A stretch of 64,000 nt of DNA, taken from assembly GCF_014651615.1 (NCBI RefSeq), contig NZ_BMXF01000002.1, positions 475,439-539,438 on the forward strand, in the 5' to 3' direction. Of the stretch, positions 9,501-18,945 are shown piece by piece (the stretch's first letter is position 1; the number at the start of each line of letters is the position of its first letter). Below the pieces are notes generated by a model that did not search any database, was not told the DNA's origin, and worked only from the letters and a program-made list of their open reading frames with translations. The DNA is from Persicitalea jodogahamensis (GTDB lineage Bacteria; Bacteroidota; Bacteroidia; Cytophagales; Spirosomataceae). The translations under genes and the position numbers were made by a program.

Positions 9501-10427
9501 ATGAAAGCATTGATATTAGGAGGGGGCTCCATGAAGGGAGCATTTCAGGTAGGGGCCGCAAAGGCGGTATTGGAAGACGGTTTCGCGCCGGACATGATAT
9601 ACGGCGTGTCAGTGGGAGCGCTTAATGCCACCTACCTGGTCAATGAAGCAGGGAAGCAGGATCTTGAAAATGGCTGCATCGACTGGCCCGTTGTGGGACG
9701 AAACCTTATGGCTTTCTGGATAAAGCATATCACCCAACCCCAGGACGTAGCTATTTTGCGATCCAGAATGTCGCTGGGTTTTAACACTTTAATGAGCCGT
9801 TTCAACGGCCTGCTCGATCCCGCGCCGTTGCACAACCTTATCCGCCATCATACGGATGCTTTCGTGCTACGCAACAGCCCGGTTCGAATCAAGGTAGGCG
9901 CTGTCAATATTACCCACGGTGATATCGTGTACGCCTCGCCTGACGACGAATTTTTTATGGATTACGTGCGCGCCAGCTCGTCACTGCCCATGCTGATGCC
10001 CGCCGTGCCGATCGGCAGCAAAACCGAACAATACCTGGACGGTGGCCTGCGTGTGGTAGCACCCATCCATGAGGCCATTCGCGACGGAGCCAGGGAAATA
10101 GTCCTGATTGCCTGTCATGCCAAGCAGTTGTATTCCCGGGAAAATTTCAGTTCTCGTAACCTCATCAGTCTCATTGAGCGGGTTAAGGACGTAACGGTAA
10201 ATCAGATCGTGAATAATGACATCGAATGGGCCGAAGGCTACGCCGAGCGCTCCGTATTGCGCGGTGACCCTATCAAATTGACCATCATCCGGCCCGAAGA
10301 ACCACTCCTGCTGGATTTGCAGGGCTTTTCCTCGGAGGATATTACCCGGCTCATTCTGGAAGGCTATAAAATTGGGCTGGATTCCCTGAAAAGGGCAAAG
10401 GGGGGAGCTAAACGAAACACCCGATAG
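9501..10427 (+). CDS. Patatin-like phospholipase
   Basis: A 308-residue patatin with the oxyanion loop GGGSMKG at residues 7-13, the nucleophile elbow GVSVG (Ser37) and the catalytic aspartate in YLDGGLR near residue 180. Together these form the Ser-Asp dyad of bacterial patatins, which hydrolyse acyl esters of lipids. No signal peptide or membrane helix is present, so the protein is probably cytoplasmic or membrane-associated. It is monocistronic, followed by a bidirectional terminator shared with the TonB receptor on the other strand. Confidence 0.9.
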   Translation: MKALILGGGSMKGAFQVGAAKAVLEDGFAPDMIYGVSVGALNATYLVNEAGKQDLENGCIDWPVVGRNLMAFWIKHITQPQDVAILRSRMSLGFNTLMSRFNGLLDPAPLHNLIRHHTDAFVLRNSPVRIKVGAVNITHGDIVYASPDDEFFMDYVRASSSLPMLMPAVPIGSKTEQYLDGGLRVVAPIHEAIRDGAREIVLIACHAKQLYSRENFSSRNLISLIERVKDVTVNQIVNNDIEWAEGYAERSVLRGDPIKLTIIRPEEPLLLDLQGFSSEDITRLILEGYKIGLDSLKRAKGGAKRNTR

Positions 10428-10468
10428 TCTGAGACCATTGCTCACTTCATTTTTTGGGCTTACCATAA

Positions 10469-10503
10469 CAAAAAATCCCGCACCATACGGTGCGGGATTT
10501 TTA
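10469..10503. terminator. Bidirectional terminator between patatin and Oar-like receptor genes
   Basis: The stem ATCCCGCACC / GGTGCGGGAT with loop ATAC is flanked by an A-run on the left and a T-run on the right. It can therefore terminate the rightward patatin transcript and the leftward receptor transcript. Confidence 0.85.
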
Positions 10504-10526
10504 ATGAATGGACTAGCTGGCTACTT

Positions 10527-13500
10527 CTAGTTGAAGATGTAGCGGATGCTGGCCTGAGCTCCCCAGGTTGTGGCAGCCGATGGAATATCCTGGAAGGTTG
10601 TAGTGGGCAGTGCGCCACTTGTTTCAGCCAGGCGGAAGACTGGCTGGCCATCTTTGAGTGAACGATATTGCAAAATAGCCGCGTTGTTGACAGTCGTGCG
10701 CTGCAGGACACCCCAGCTTGACTTCAACAGGTTGGGTACGTTAAGAATATCCAGACCGAATTGCAGCGTATTGCGCTTTCCGCCCACATTGAGATAAAAA
10801 TCCTGCAGAACCCGGAAGTCGATGCGGTTGTACCATGGTAGCAATGCACCATTTCGCTCGGCGTATTTGCCTTTGTTCTTGCTCAGGTAAGGATCTTGAT
10901 CGATGTACTTGAAGAATGCATCAGACTGCTGCTGTGCGGTGTACTTTACCGTTCTGTCAGCATTCAGGACGTCTTCGAACAGAATCTCGCTTGGGCCATT
11001 TGGAATATACAGCAGGTCGGAGTTGATTCCGTCGCCGTTCAGGTCACCATTGTTTATGTAAGAGAAGCGACCCTGGTTCTGTCCCTCGAAGAACAGCGAA
11101 AATGTCGTAGCTGCGTGGTTGAGGTAATCAACCTTGTAAGAAATGGCACCCACCACGCGGTGAGGTACACCGAAGTTTGAATAGGCCAGGGGAAGGTCGT
11201 TCAAACTACCTGCTGCTACATTACCCGACCAGGCCGAGGCAGCCTGCGAACCGGGGTTGCCCGTCAGGTCTTTCACGTTATTGAAAGTGTAGGCCAGGCT
11301 CGCGAAGAGGCCCTTGCTGAAACGTTTCTTGGCTTCTGCTGTCAACGAAAGACCACCTCCGCCGGAAGTGTTGTCAAGTACCATCGCTTCCGATACGGTT
11401 GGGATTACCCGGCGCGTAGCGCTGGTCCACAATGGCCGGTTATCGGCTCCTTTCAGCGTACTGACGGGATCGTTGTAGTTGATGTTCCGCTGATAAACCG
11501 TCACCAGATCCTTGGAATAGATGGCTTCGAGAGTCAAAGAAGCATTACCGGGCAACTTTTTATCAATAGCAAGGTTAGTGCGCCAAATCTGCGGCATTCT
11601 GAATCCGGGGTCAACTGAGGCCAGGCTGCTTGGAGCCGACTGGCCCGCATTCTGAGGAAGCTTATCCAGGTGAGCCGTAGGATCGGGATTGAAGGGGTAC
11701 TTAACCAATTCTGCCGCCCGGGTTTCCTCGAAAGTATTCTGAATCACGCCGCTGTTGGTAGGCTGGTTGGTAAACCACACGAAAGGAATGCGTCCGTTGA
11801 ATATGCCGGTTCCGCCACGCACCTGTATTCCCATGTCCGTATCTGAGTAGTTCATGCCGACGCGGGGAGAGAAAGCAGGCTTCGAAGTGGGCCACTGGCC
11901 CGTCGTGATTTTCTCGCCATTCTTGAACGTAAGCGCCGTAACGGCAGGGTTCTCGATAGGGTCGATCGGGTAGACGGGCATATCGACGCGCAGACCGGCA
12001 GTCAACTTCAATTTTGGGCTGACGCTGTATTCGTCCTGGATATAGGCTGAGGCCTGACCAAAGGTTAGGTCCGAGGCAGGCGCAGACACGCCCGGCTGTA
12101 GGCTATAAGTATAAGCGTAAGCCGTTGGTAGTTTGCTGGTCAGGAAATCGTCAACCGATTTGAAGCGGTAGTAGCTGGTGCCGTAGCGCAGGAAGCTGTT
12201 GGCAAAGTACATTTGCTCATAGGAAGCGCCACCCAGGATGGTGTGCTTGCCCGCGTAGTACGTGAAGTTGTCGATGATGTTGAAGACCGTATTCTTCACA
12301 TTGTTGTTGTAGCTGAACAATTCGTAGCCCAGGCTGATATAGCTGTCTCCGTCTTTCCAGATATCGATAAATGGAAAATCAGAGCTTTTGGAGGTACGGG
12401 TATCTTCGATAAACGTGTAAGTAGCCAGGAACTGGTTCGAGAATCGGCCGCGGAAGGTAGAGTTCAATTCCGCTGCAACCGAACGAACGCTGTTCTGGAA
12501 ACCATAGTTAGCATTTTCATAAGCGAGAGAATTCTGGCTTATACGGTTGGAAGAAGCTCGGGGGTTGGGAGCTGAAGTACCGTTTATAATGTTATCGTCC
12601 GTGTTTTTCACGTCCGAGTACCGGATGTTGAACTTGTGGTTGTTATTGATGTTCCAGTCGATGCGGCCCAGAATCTTAAAGTTCTGCTGCGTAAACTCAT
12701 TGGCGTAGTTCTCATATGGTCCTGTTTCGTAGCCATATTGCGAGCGGGCGAAGTTGGAAACAGCTTCCAGATCAGCGGCGGTAGTGCGCGAAACGTTGGG
12801 GCCCGTTACGCCGGGACGCGATGCCACCCAGTTGAAACCGGGACGCACATTTTTTTCGTACTCGCCGTTGACGAATATGAAAAGCTTGTTCTTGATCAGG
12901 GGAGCGCCGATGCTTCCGCCAATGATGCGGTTATTGGTCTTCTGGGCTTCGGGCAGTTCCACATCGCCAACCTTGGTACCATTGTATTTTTCGTTGCGGA
13001 AATACGTGTAAGCGGTTCCTTTTACCTCGTTGGTACCACTCTTGGTCACTACGTTGATACCCGCACCCGTAAAGTTGGCCTGGCGTACGTCGTATGGGGC
13101 AATGTTCACCTGTACTTCCTCAATGGCATCAAGCGAAAGAGGCTGGGCGCTGCCACCGGGCAGGTTGCTCGAACTCAAACCGAAGTTGTTGTTGAAGTTA
13201 GCACCGTCGATCGTGATGTTGTTATAGCGTCCGTCACGGCCACCGAAACTGTTGCCGTTAGACTGGGGAGTAAGGCGGGTAAAGTCATTAAGGCTCCGGC
13301 TAATTGTTGGAAGGGCTTTAAGCTGCTCCGATGTGACCGTCGTGGCGGCACCCGTGCGCTCCGAGCTGAATACATCGCTGCGGTTGGAAAGTACCTGCAC
13401 TTCCCGCAATTGCGTGCCTTCGTCAAGCATATTGAAGTTGACGTTTGCCGCTGTACCGAGGTTGGCAAAAATATCATTCTGTACTTGCTCAGAATAGCCA

Positions 13501-13769
13501 ACATAGCTTACCGTTACTTTGTAGGGACCACCAACGCGTACCGACGGAATGGTATAGCGTCCTGATTCGTTGGTCACTGTTCCGTATTGCGAACCTGAAG
13601 GCAGGTGGGTGGCTACCACCGTAGCACCGGGCAGTCCTTCGTTTTTATCATCAGCCACCCGGCCTGTGATCGCCGAGGACGTTACCTGAGCCTGGGCACT
13701 CAGAAAAGTCAGCACCAGCGCCAGAAACGTCAGACCGACCGATTTGAAAAGTAAACCTTTCCTGTTCAT
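10527..13769 (-). CDS. Oar-like TonB-dependent outer-membrane receptor with carboxypeptidase-regulatory-like N-terminal domain
   Basis: Start at 13769 gives the signal peptide MNRKGLLFKSVGLTFLALVL ending at AQA. A beta-sandwich regulatory domain follows (SAITGRVADDKNEGLPGATV). The plug has NNITIDGANFNNNFG and INVVTKSGTNEVKGTA, typical of the Oar group of Bacteroidota and Myxococcota. The rest is a large barrel ending with an aromatic residue (IRYIFN). About 1080 aa. The family imports large or chelated substrates or secretes proteases, and the ligand here is unknown. It is transcribed alone, with ~280 bp of upstream sequence before the trigger factor terminator, and has no SusD partner. Confidence 0.9.
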   Translation of the reverse strand: MNRKGLLFKSVGLTFLALVLTFLSAQAQVTSSAITGRVADDKNEGLPGATVVATHLPSGSQYGTVTNESGRYTIPSVRVGGPYKVTVSYVGYSEQVQNDIFANLGTAANVNFNMLDEGTQLREVQVLSNRSDVFSSERTGAATTVTSEQLKALPTISRSLNDFTRLTPQSNGNSFGGRDGRYNNITIDGANFNNNFGLSSSNLPGGSAQPLSLDAIEEVQVNIAPYDVRQANFTGAGINVVTKSGTNEVKGTAYTYFRNEKYNGTKVGDVELPEAQKTNNRIIGGSIGAPLIKNKLFIFVNGEYEKNVRPGFNWVASRPGVTGPNVSRTTAADLEAVSNFARSQYGYETGPYENYANEFTQQNFKILGRIDWNINNNHKFNIRYSDVKNTDDNIINGTSAPNPRASSNRISQNSLAYENANYGFQNSVRSVAAELNSTFRGRFSNQFLATYTFIEDTRTSKSSDFPFIDIWKDGDSYISLGYELFSYNNNVKNTVFNIIDNFTYYAGKHTILGGASYEQMYFANSFLRYGTSYYRFKSVDDFLTSKLPTAYAYTYSLQPGVSAPASDLTFGQASAYIQDEYSVSPKLKLTAGLRVDMPVYPIDPIENPAVTALTFKNGEKITTGQWPTSKPAFSPRVGMNYSDTDMGIQVRGGTGIFNGRIPFVWFTNQPTNSGVIQNTFEETRAAELVKYPFNPDPTAHLDKLPQNAGQSAPSSLASVDPGFRMPQIWRTNLAIDKKLPGNASLTLEAIYSKDLVTVYQRNINYNDPVSTLKGADNRPLWTSATRRVIPTVSEAMVLDNTSGGGGLSLTAEAKKRFSKGLFASLAYTFNNVKDLTGNPGSQAASAWSGNVAAGSLNDLPLAYSNFGVPHRVVGAISYKVDYLNHAATTFSLFFEGQNQGRFSYINNGDLNGDGINSDLLYIPNGPSEILFEDVLNADRTVKYTAQQQSDAFFKYIDQDPYLSKNKGKYAERNGALLPWYNRIDFRVLQDFYLNVGGKRNTLQFGLDILNVPNLLKSSWGVLQRTTVNNAAILQYRSLKDGQPVFRLAETSGALPTTTFQDIPSAATTWGAQASIRYIFN

Positions 13770-14053
13770 TGGGAATTGGGATTTGGTTAGAGATGTTTGT
13801 TGCTTCACTTGTAAATGAGGTAGATGAATTCGGCCGCAAAATAAACCTAAATTTTCTTGCCAAACAACGACCCTTATCCTACTAAAATACTATACTGATT
13901 TTCGTAACACCTTGATTTATGGGAATAATGCAGAAATGGGTCTTAATACTACAATATTTTGCATGTTAAGAAATTGTTAAGACTTCTAAGGAGTTTCTAA
14001 GTTCTTTCAGATGAACTTTATAGAGGTTGCTTTGTTTGGCGGCACATAAAAAA

Positions 14054-14085
14054 AAGCCCTCCCGGCACATTGGCAGGGAGGGCTT
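14054..14085 (-). terminator. Terminator downstream of trigger factor
   Basis: Minus-strand stem AAGCCCTCCC / GGGAGGGCTT followed by a run of nine or more T residues, about 20 bp beyond the trigger factor stop codon. Confidence 0.88.
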
Positions 14086-14105
14086 CAAACAAAAATCGTC
14101 AACTA

Positions 14106-15479
14106 TCAGGCTTCTTCCTCAACCTGTTCTTCCAGCACGCCACCATTGGCTTTTACAATTTTCTCAAACTCCTCCACATCGATCGTACGCTCTTCGGTAG
14201 CGACCTCGTTACGGATGGCGTCCAGTACTTTCAGGTCAAATACCTGGTTGAAAATGGTGGAGTAGTTATCCTTTTCCCGATCGGCCAGGTACCCGGAAGC
14301 CACGCGCTCGATCACCTCGTCCATGCTGTCGTCATTGCCATACATGCCAAACTGCCCGCGCATCATGTTTTTGGTGTATTCCATGATTTCGGGGTACTCG
14401 ACTTTGATGTCGGTCTGCTCGGCAATACGGTTTTTGATCAGGCTCAGCTTCATCGATTTCTCGAAATCCTCGAATTGCTCCTCGATTTGCTGACGGGTGA
14501 ACTTACCTTCGTTAGTGCGCTCGAGCCAATCTTTCAGAAAATCGGCAGGCAGATCGATTTTGATTTCGTCCAGCAGCGCTTTTTCAAGATCGCGACGCAA
14601 CAGCGTTTCGGTTTCCCGGGCGTAGTTCTCCTCGATGATCTTGGCTACCTCGGCGCGAAAATCTTCTTCGTTTTCCACCTTTCCTGGTCCCAGTACTTTA
14701 TCGAAAAATTCCTGATTCAGCTCAGCGGGGGCCGTGCGGGTGATGTCGTTCACCACAAAGGTGAATTCGCCCGCGAGTTCGCCCACGTTCTCTTTCTTTT
14801 TACCCGTTACGTGCGCAATCGCCGCCTCGTCCTCGAAAGTACCCTGAATATCAAACACGATGGTGTCGTCTTTCTTGGCACCCAGGAACTTGGCTTGCTG
14901 ATCTTCCTTAACACGCTTGGTCGGGATGGCAGTATTGGTCGTGAACTCCGATGACTCCTGCTTCAACTCGCCGAAAAGCGTGTCTCCCAATTCGGAGGTT
15001 TCAGGATTGATCGGGTCGGAAAAGCGGTCGCGAAGCTTGTCGATGGACTCTTGCACCTCCTTTTCGTCGGCCGTGATGGTGTAGTGAGGCACAGCGGCAA
15101 TCTCCGACAGGTCTACTTCGAAGTCAGTCGCTACACCCAGATCGTATACAAATTCAAAATCGGTCTGCGTGTCCCAGTCGATGGCCTCGGCCTGCTCGCG
15201 GTTGGGCAGCGGGTCTCCAACGATCTGAATCTTATTGTCACGGATATAGTCCGTCACAGCATGGCTGAGCATGTGGTTGATTTCGTCCACTTTGATGCTC
15301 TTGCCGTACATCCGCGTAATGACGTGCGGGGGTACTTTGCCGGGCCGGAAACCTTTCAGGCTGGCCTTTTTGGCATAATCCTTAATTGACTTATCAACTT
15401 TTGCCTGGTAATCTTCCTTCGTAAGCTTTACCGTCAGTGAAGCCAGGGTAGGGGAACTCTTTTCTAATTGAACATCCAT
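14106..15479 (-). CDS. tig: Trigger factor, ribosome-associated chaperone and peptidyl-prolyl isomerase
   Basis: The protein is 457 aa. The N-terminal ribosome-docking domain (MDVQLEKSSPTLASLTVKLT) carries the signature GFRPGKVPPHVI, in place of the canonical GFRxGKxP loop that binds the L23 region. The central region corresponds to the FKBP-like PPIase domain but is divergent, as is usual in Bacteroidota. The C-terminal helical arms hold RRDLEKALLDEIKIDLPADF. Tig shields nascent chains at the ribosome exit. The acidic tail (LEEQVEEEA) is normal. It is encoded alone, between the receptor gene and tRNA-Leu. Confidence 0.93.
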   Translation of the reverse strand: MDVQLEKSSPTLASLTVKLTKEDYQAKVDKSIKDYAKKASLKGFRPGKVPPHVITRMYGKSIKVDEINHMLSHAVTDYIRDNKIQIVGDPLPNREQAEAIDWDTQTDFEFVYDLGVATDFEVDLSEIAAVPHYTITADEKEVQESIDKLRDRFSDPINPETSELGDTLFGELKQESSEFTTNTAIPTKRVKEDQQAKFLGAKKDDTIVFDIQGTFEDEAAIAHVTGKKKENVGELAGEFTFVVNDITRTAPAELNQEFFDKVLGPGKVENEEDFRAEVAKIIEENYARETETLLRRDLEKALLDEIKIDLPADFLKDWLERTNEGKFTRQQIEEQFEDFEKSMKLSLIKNRIAEQTDIKVEYPEIMEYTKNMMRGQFGMYGNDDSMDEVIERVASGYLADREKDNYSTIFNQVFDLKVLDAIRNEVATEERTIDVEEFEKIVKANGGVLEEQVEEEA

Positions 15480-15504
15480 TGCTTAATGAGTGATTAGGTG
15501 AGTG

Positions 15505-15554
15505 GTGAATGAGTGAATAAAATCAGGTTGAAGAGTATTTATTCACTCATTCAC
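15505..15554. repeat. Perfect 17-bp intergenic inverted repeat (GTGAATGAGTGAATAAA type)
   Basis: Left arm 15505-15521 and right arm 15538-15554 are exact reverse complements, with a 16-base loop. It lies just upstream of trigger factor and downstream of tRNA-Leu. Similar elements built from GAATTAGTGAATGAGTGAA occur at 48135, 50082 and 63427. Confidence 0.75.
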
Positions 15555-15573
15555 GATTCACTAATTCAAAATT

Positions 15574-15602
15574 GAAAAAAGCCCCTTTTCCGGGGCTTTT
15601 TT
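15574..15602 (-). terminator. Terminator downstream of tRNA-Leu
   Basis: The stem GCCCC(TTTTC)CGGGGC lies between an A-run and a T-run. It begins 7 bp beyond the tRNA 3' end in the tRNA's direction and can act on both strands. Confidence 0.75.
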
Positions 15603-15608
15603 CGATCG

Positions 15609-15690
15609 TACGGGCGGAGGGACTCGAACCCCCACGCCTTGCGGCACTAGATCCTAAGTCTAGCACGTCTACCAATTTCGCCACGCCCGC
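15609..15690 (-). tRNA. tRNA-Leu(UAG)
   Basis: The minus strand folds as a class II cloverleaf. The acceptor is GCGGGCG pairing with CGCCCGT (a G-U at the first pair) followed by discriminator A. The D-arm contains AAATTGGTAGA and the anticodon stem is CTAGA/TCTAG with loop CTTAGGA, giving anticodon UAG. A long variable arm (TGCCGCAAGGCG) and GTTCGAGTC in the T-loop complete the fold. The 3' CCA is not encoded (CGA follows), so CCA must be added enzymatically. A tRNA with a long variable arm and UAG anticodon reads CUN leucine codons. Confidence 0.95.
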
Positions 15691-15958
15691 GTATTTGCCA
15701 AATGCCTTTTCTTATGCAAGACTACTGATTTTGGGAGTGCAAAGGTAATAAGGTATGCCGAATTTTTATTTATTTATAAAAAGATTTTAAGTGATTTTTT
15801 TGAATAAATGGTAGCATGCCGAACTTAATGTGCTAAGGAATAGGTAGTTGGTAGTTTTGTGGCCCCATCCCCCCACAACATAATGATTTCTGCGAAGTTG
15901 AAATTATACACTTTATCGCCTAATTTGGTGTAGCCTTACCGAAAATTAATCCGACACC

Positions 15959-18229
15959 GTGGAAACCATTGCCATCGACTTAGAGCAGGAGCGCAAGGAC
16001 ATCCTGAAAAAATACCGCAAGCTGCTCAAAACCGCCAAGCCTTTTCTTAAAGACAACGACGCCAAATTGATTAAAAAGGCGTTCAACACTTCAATGGAGG
16101 CCCACAAGGACATGCGGCGGCGATCGGGCGAGCCGTACATCTACCACCCGCTGGCCGTGGCGCAGATCGTCGTGGAGGAAATCGGGCTGGGCACTACGGC
16201 CATTGTAGCGGCTTTGCTGCATGACGTGGTAGAGGATACCGAGATGACCATCGATGATATTAGCCGACTCTTTGGTATAAAAGTAGCCAAGATTATCGAT
16301 GGGTTAACCAAGATTTCGGGCAAGTTTGAGTACGGGAGTTCGCAGCAGGCCGAAAACTTCCGGAAAATGCTGCTCACCCTTTCCGACGACGTGCGCGTGA
16401 TCCTGGTCAAGCTTACCGACCGCCTGCACAACATGCGGACGCTGGATAGTATGCCGCGCGACAAGCAGTTGAAAATCGCTTCCGAAACGATTTTTATCTA
16501 CGCGCCGCTGGCGCACCGCCTCGGGCTGTACGCTATCAAGTCGGAATTGGAGGACCTGTACCTGAAATATGCCGAACCGGAAGCCTACCGTGCCGTTTCG
16601 CGCAAGCTCCGCGAAACCAAAACGGCCCGTGACCGCTTTATCGCCCGCTTCACTGATCCTATCGAGGACGACCTGCAGGCGGCAGGCTTAAAGTACATTA
16701 TCAAGGGGCGTCCCAAATCGATCTATTCGATTTGGAACAAAATGCGCAAGCAGAACAAGCCTTTTGAGGAGATTTACGACCTGTTTGCTATCCGCATCCT
16801 TTTGGATGCTCCGCCAGAATTCGACCGGGAAAAAGCACTTTGCTGGCAGGCGTACTCCATTGTCACGGACCACTACAAGCCTAATCCCGACCGCCTGAAA
16901 GATTTCCTCAGCACGCCCCGCGCCAACGGGTACCAGTCGCTGCACTCGACCGTCATGAGCAAAACCGGGCAGTGGGTGGAAGTGCAGATCCGCACCAAGC
17001 GCATGGACGAAATCGCCGAAAAAGGCTACGCGGCGCACTGGAAGTATAAAGGCAACGATACCAAAGTGCGCGGCAATATCGAGGACTGGATCAACCGCGT
17101 GCGCGAAACCCTGGAAGACGGCACGGGCGACCGCACCGCTGCCATTGAGTTTCTGGACGAGTTTCGCAGCAATCTTTTCACGGAAGAGGTATTTGCCTTT
17201 ACGCCGAAAGGAGAACTCAAAGTGCTGCAGCAAGGAGCTACGGCCCTGGATTTTGCCTTCGATATCCACTCCGAGGTAGGGGCGCACTGCATGGCCGCAA
17301 AGGTGGGCGGGACATTGGCGCCGATCAGCTATGTGCTGAAAAACGGCGATCAGGTCGAGATCATAACCTCGAACAAACAGAAGCCGAACGAAGATTGGCT
17401 GCGCATCGTGGTTACGTCCAAAGCACGGGCGCGGATCAAAGACTTTCTGAAAGAAGAAAGCCGCCGCTACGAAACCGACGGCAAGAAAATGGTTGAGAAA
17501 AAGCTCAAAACGCTGGGGCTGGAAGTTTCGCCCGAAACCTTCAACCAGCTGCGCGCTTTCTTCGAATGCAAAACGCCGACTGATTTCTTTTACCGCATCG
17601 GCAAGGGGTACATTCAGGTGGATGAGCTCAAAAAGTTTAGAAAATACAAGGAGAGCAAAGAGAATAAAGAGCGGAAAGAGAAGGTCAACGGCGAGGAAAC
17701 CCCCGACGGCAAAGCAGTGGTAAAGGTGCTGAAAAGCATCCACGGCGAGCGCACCGACAACGATACGCTGCTCATCGGGGAAGACATGGACAAGATCGAT
17801 TACAAGCTCTCGCCCTGCTGCAACCCCATATCGGGCGACGATGTTTTTGGTTTCGTGACTATCAACGAGGGTATCAAAATCCACCGTACTACCTGCCCCA
17901 ACGCCGCCGAGCTGATGTCCAAACACGGCAACCGGATATTGAAAGCCAAGTGGAAGTCGCAAAAGGAAGAGGCGTTTCTGGCCGGGTTGCGAATCACGGG
18001 TACCGATCGTGTGGGGCTTATCAACGACGTGACGCGAATCATTTCCAGTGACTTGCATATCAATATGCGTGGGCTGACCATAGATACCGAGGACGGCGTT
18101 TTCGAGGGCGACATCAAGCTGTATGTCCACGACACGAGCCATCTCGACATGCTTATTAATAAACTGGAGCGCGTGGACGGAGTTTTCAAAGTCCTGCGTT
18201 TTGATACCAACCTGAATACAGTTTCGTAA
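15959..18229 (+). CDS. Bifunctional (p)ppGpp synthetase/hydrolase, Rel/SpoT family
   Basis: Makes and degrades the alarmone (p)ppGpp. The start is GTG at 15959, because an in-frame stop lies four codons upstream. Domain order is the HD hydrolase (LLHDVVEDT near residue 85), the synthetase (KGRPKSIYSIWNKM, RANGYQSLHST, EKGYAAHWKYK), TGS (VFAFTPKGELKVL), a Zn-finger/helical region (LSPCCNPISGDD) and a C-terminal ACT domain (GTDRVGLINDVTRI). The hydrolase catalytic HD and ED pairs are intact, so both activities are expected. The Fur-family gene follows at 49 bp and purA next, a layout that may co-express stress and purine control. Confidence 0.95.
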   Translation: METIAIDLEQERKDILKKYRKLLKTAKPFLKDNDAKLIKKAFNTSMEAHKDMRRRSGEPYIYHPLAVAQIVVEEIGLGTTAIVAALLHDVVEDTEMTIDDISRLFGIKVAKIIDGLTKISGKFEYGSSQQAENFRKMLLTLSDDVRVILVKLTDRLHNMRTLDSMPRDKQLKIASETIFIYAPLAHRLGLYAIKSELEDLYLKYAEPEAYRAVSRKLRETKTARDRFIARFTDPIEDDLQAAGLKYIIKGRPKSIYSIWNKMRKQNKPFEEIYDLFAIRILLDAPPEFDREKALCWQAYSIVTDHYKPNPDRLKDFLSTPRANGYQSLHSTVMSKTGQWVEVQIRTKRMDEIAEKGYAAHWKYKGNDTKVRGNIEDWINRVRETLEDGTGDRTAAIEFLDEFRSNLFTEEVFAFTPKGELKVLQQGATALDFAFDIHSEVGAHCMAAKVGGTLAPISYVLKNGDQVEIITSNKQKPNEDWLRIVVTSKARARIKDFLKEESRRYETDGKKMVEKKLKTLGLEVSPETFNQLRAFFECKTPTDFFYRIGKGYIQVDELKKFRKYKESKENKERKEKVNGEETPDGKAVVKVLKSIHGERTDNDTLLIGEDMDKIDYKLSPCCNPISGDDVFGFVTINEGIKIHRTTCPNAAELMSKHGNRILKAKWKSQKEEAFLAGLRITGTDRVGLINDVTRIISSDLHINMRGLTIDTEDGVFEGDIKLYVHDTSHLDMLINKLERVDGVFKVLRFDTNLNTVS

Positions 18230-18278
18230 AGCGGCCGCTGTGATTTGCGCCCAAAAAAAACGATATTTGCACCTTATT

Positions 18279-18785
18279 ATGTCAAACAACGCCAAGGACA
18301 ATTTGGAGGCCGCACGAAAAATCCTGACGGCTTACCTTGAAAACAAGGGTCTGCGCAAAACGCCTGAGCGTTTTGCGATACTGGAAGAAATCTACACCCG
18401 CAGTGATCACTTCGATGTCGACGAGCTGTACATCAGCATGAAAAACAAGAAGTACCGGGTAAGCCGCGCCACGGTCTATAATACCCTGGACGTGCTGGTG
18501 GACTGTGATCTGGTTACCAAACACCAGTTTGGCAAGAACCTGGCGCAGTATGAAAAATCCTACGGTTTCAAGCAACACGACCACCTGATCTGTACCGATT
18601 GCCATAAGGTGATGGAATTTTGTGATCCCCGAATCCAGTCTATCCAGAATATGGTGGGGGAGATGCTGCACTTCAAAGTGGACCACCACTCGCTGATTTT
18701 TTACGGCGGCTGCACTCGCTCGAACTGCGAAAACAGAAGCAACCTTTCCAAAGAAGAAATCTTTGGGCCGGGTACCAATAATTGA
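18279..18785 (+). CDS. Fur-family metal-responsive transcriptional repressor
   Basis: A 168-residue protein starting at MSNNAKDNLEAARKIL. The winged helix contains LRKTPERFAILEEIY and RVSRATVYNTLDVL. The metal-binding region has KQHDHLICTDCHKVMEF and a second CxxxxC (CTRSNCE), giving the structural zinc pair typical of Fur/PerR/Zur. The regulatory His/Asp set (KVDHHSLIFYGG) is present. Whether it senses iron, zinc or peroxide cannot be decided. The gene lies 49 bp after rel on the same strand and ends at a terminator, so readthrough from rel is plausible. Confidence 0.9.
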   Translation: MSNNAKDNLEAARKILTAYLENKGLRKTPERFAILEEIYTRSDHFDVDELYISMKNKKYRVSRATVYNTLDVLVDCDLVTKHQFGKNLAQYEKSYGFKQHDHLICTDCHKVMEFCDPRIQSIQNMVGEMLHFKVDHHSLIFYGGCTRSNCENRSNLSKEEIFGPGTNN

Positions 18786-18798
18786 ATTAACTTTGTCT

Positions 18799-18842
18799 GC
18801 CCGCTTTGACCCGTGAGTTCCGGTCGGAGCGGGCTTTTTTTA
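18799..18842 (+). terminator. Terminator after the Fur-family gene
   Basis: Outer stem GCCCGCT (18799-18805) / AGCGGGC (18828-18834), with a further GACC/GGTC pairing inside, followed by a T-run TTTTTTTA. Confidence 0.85.
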
Positions 18843-18945
18843 TTTTAATGGAGATTGGATGTGGGGCACCAGGCGTGCCGAAGTCCAAAATCCAAGGTCC
18901 AAAGTCCAACCGCACCGGCGGACCGGTCCAACATCTATTTGACAA

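Noticed and set aside
14070-14954. A 294-residue plus-strand frame over trigger factor
   Set aside because: Trigger factor is unambiguous on the minus strand, and the antisense frame overlaps its terminator.
16688-18301. A 537-residue reading frame antisense to the (p)ppGpp synthetase gene
   Set aside because: It is an opposite-strand shadow of a high-GC third-position gene. The plus-strand product has all Rel/SpoT motifs, and the antisense protein has no recognisable fold.
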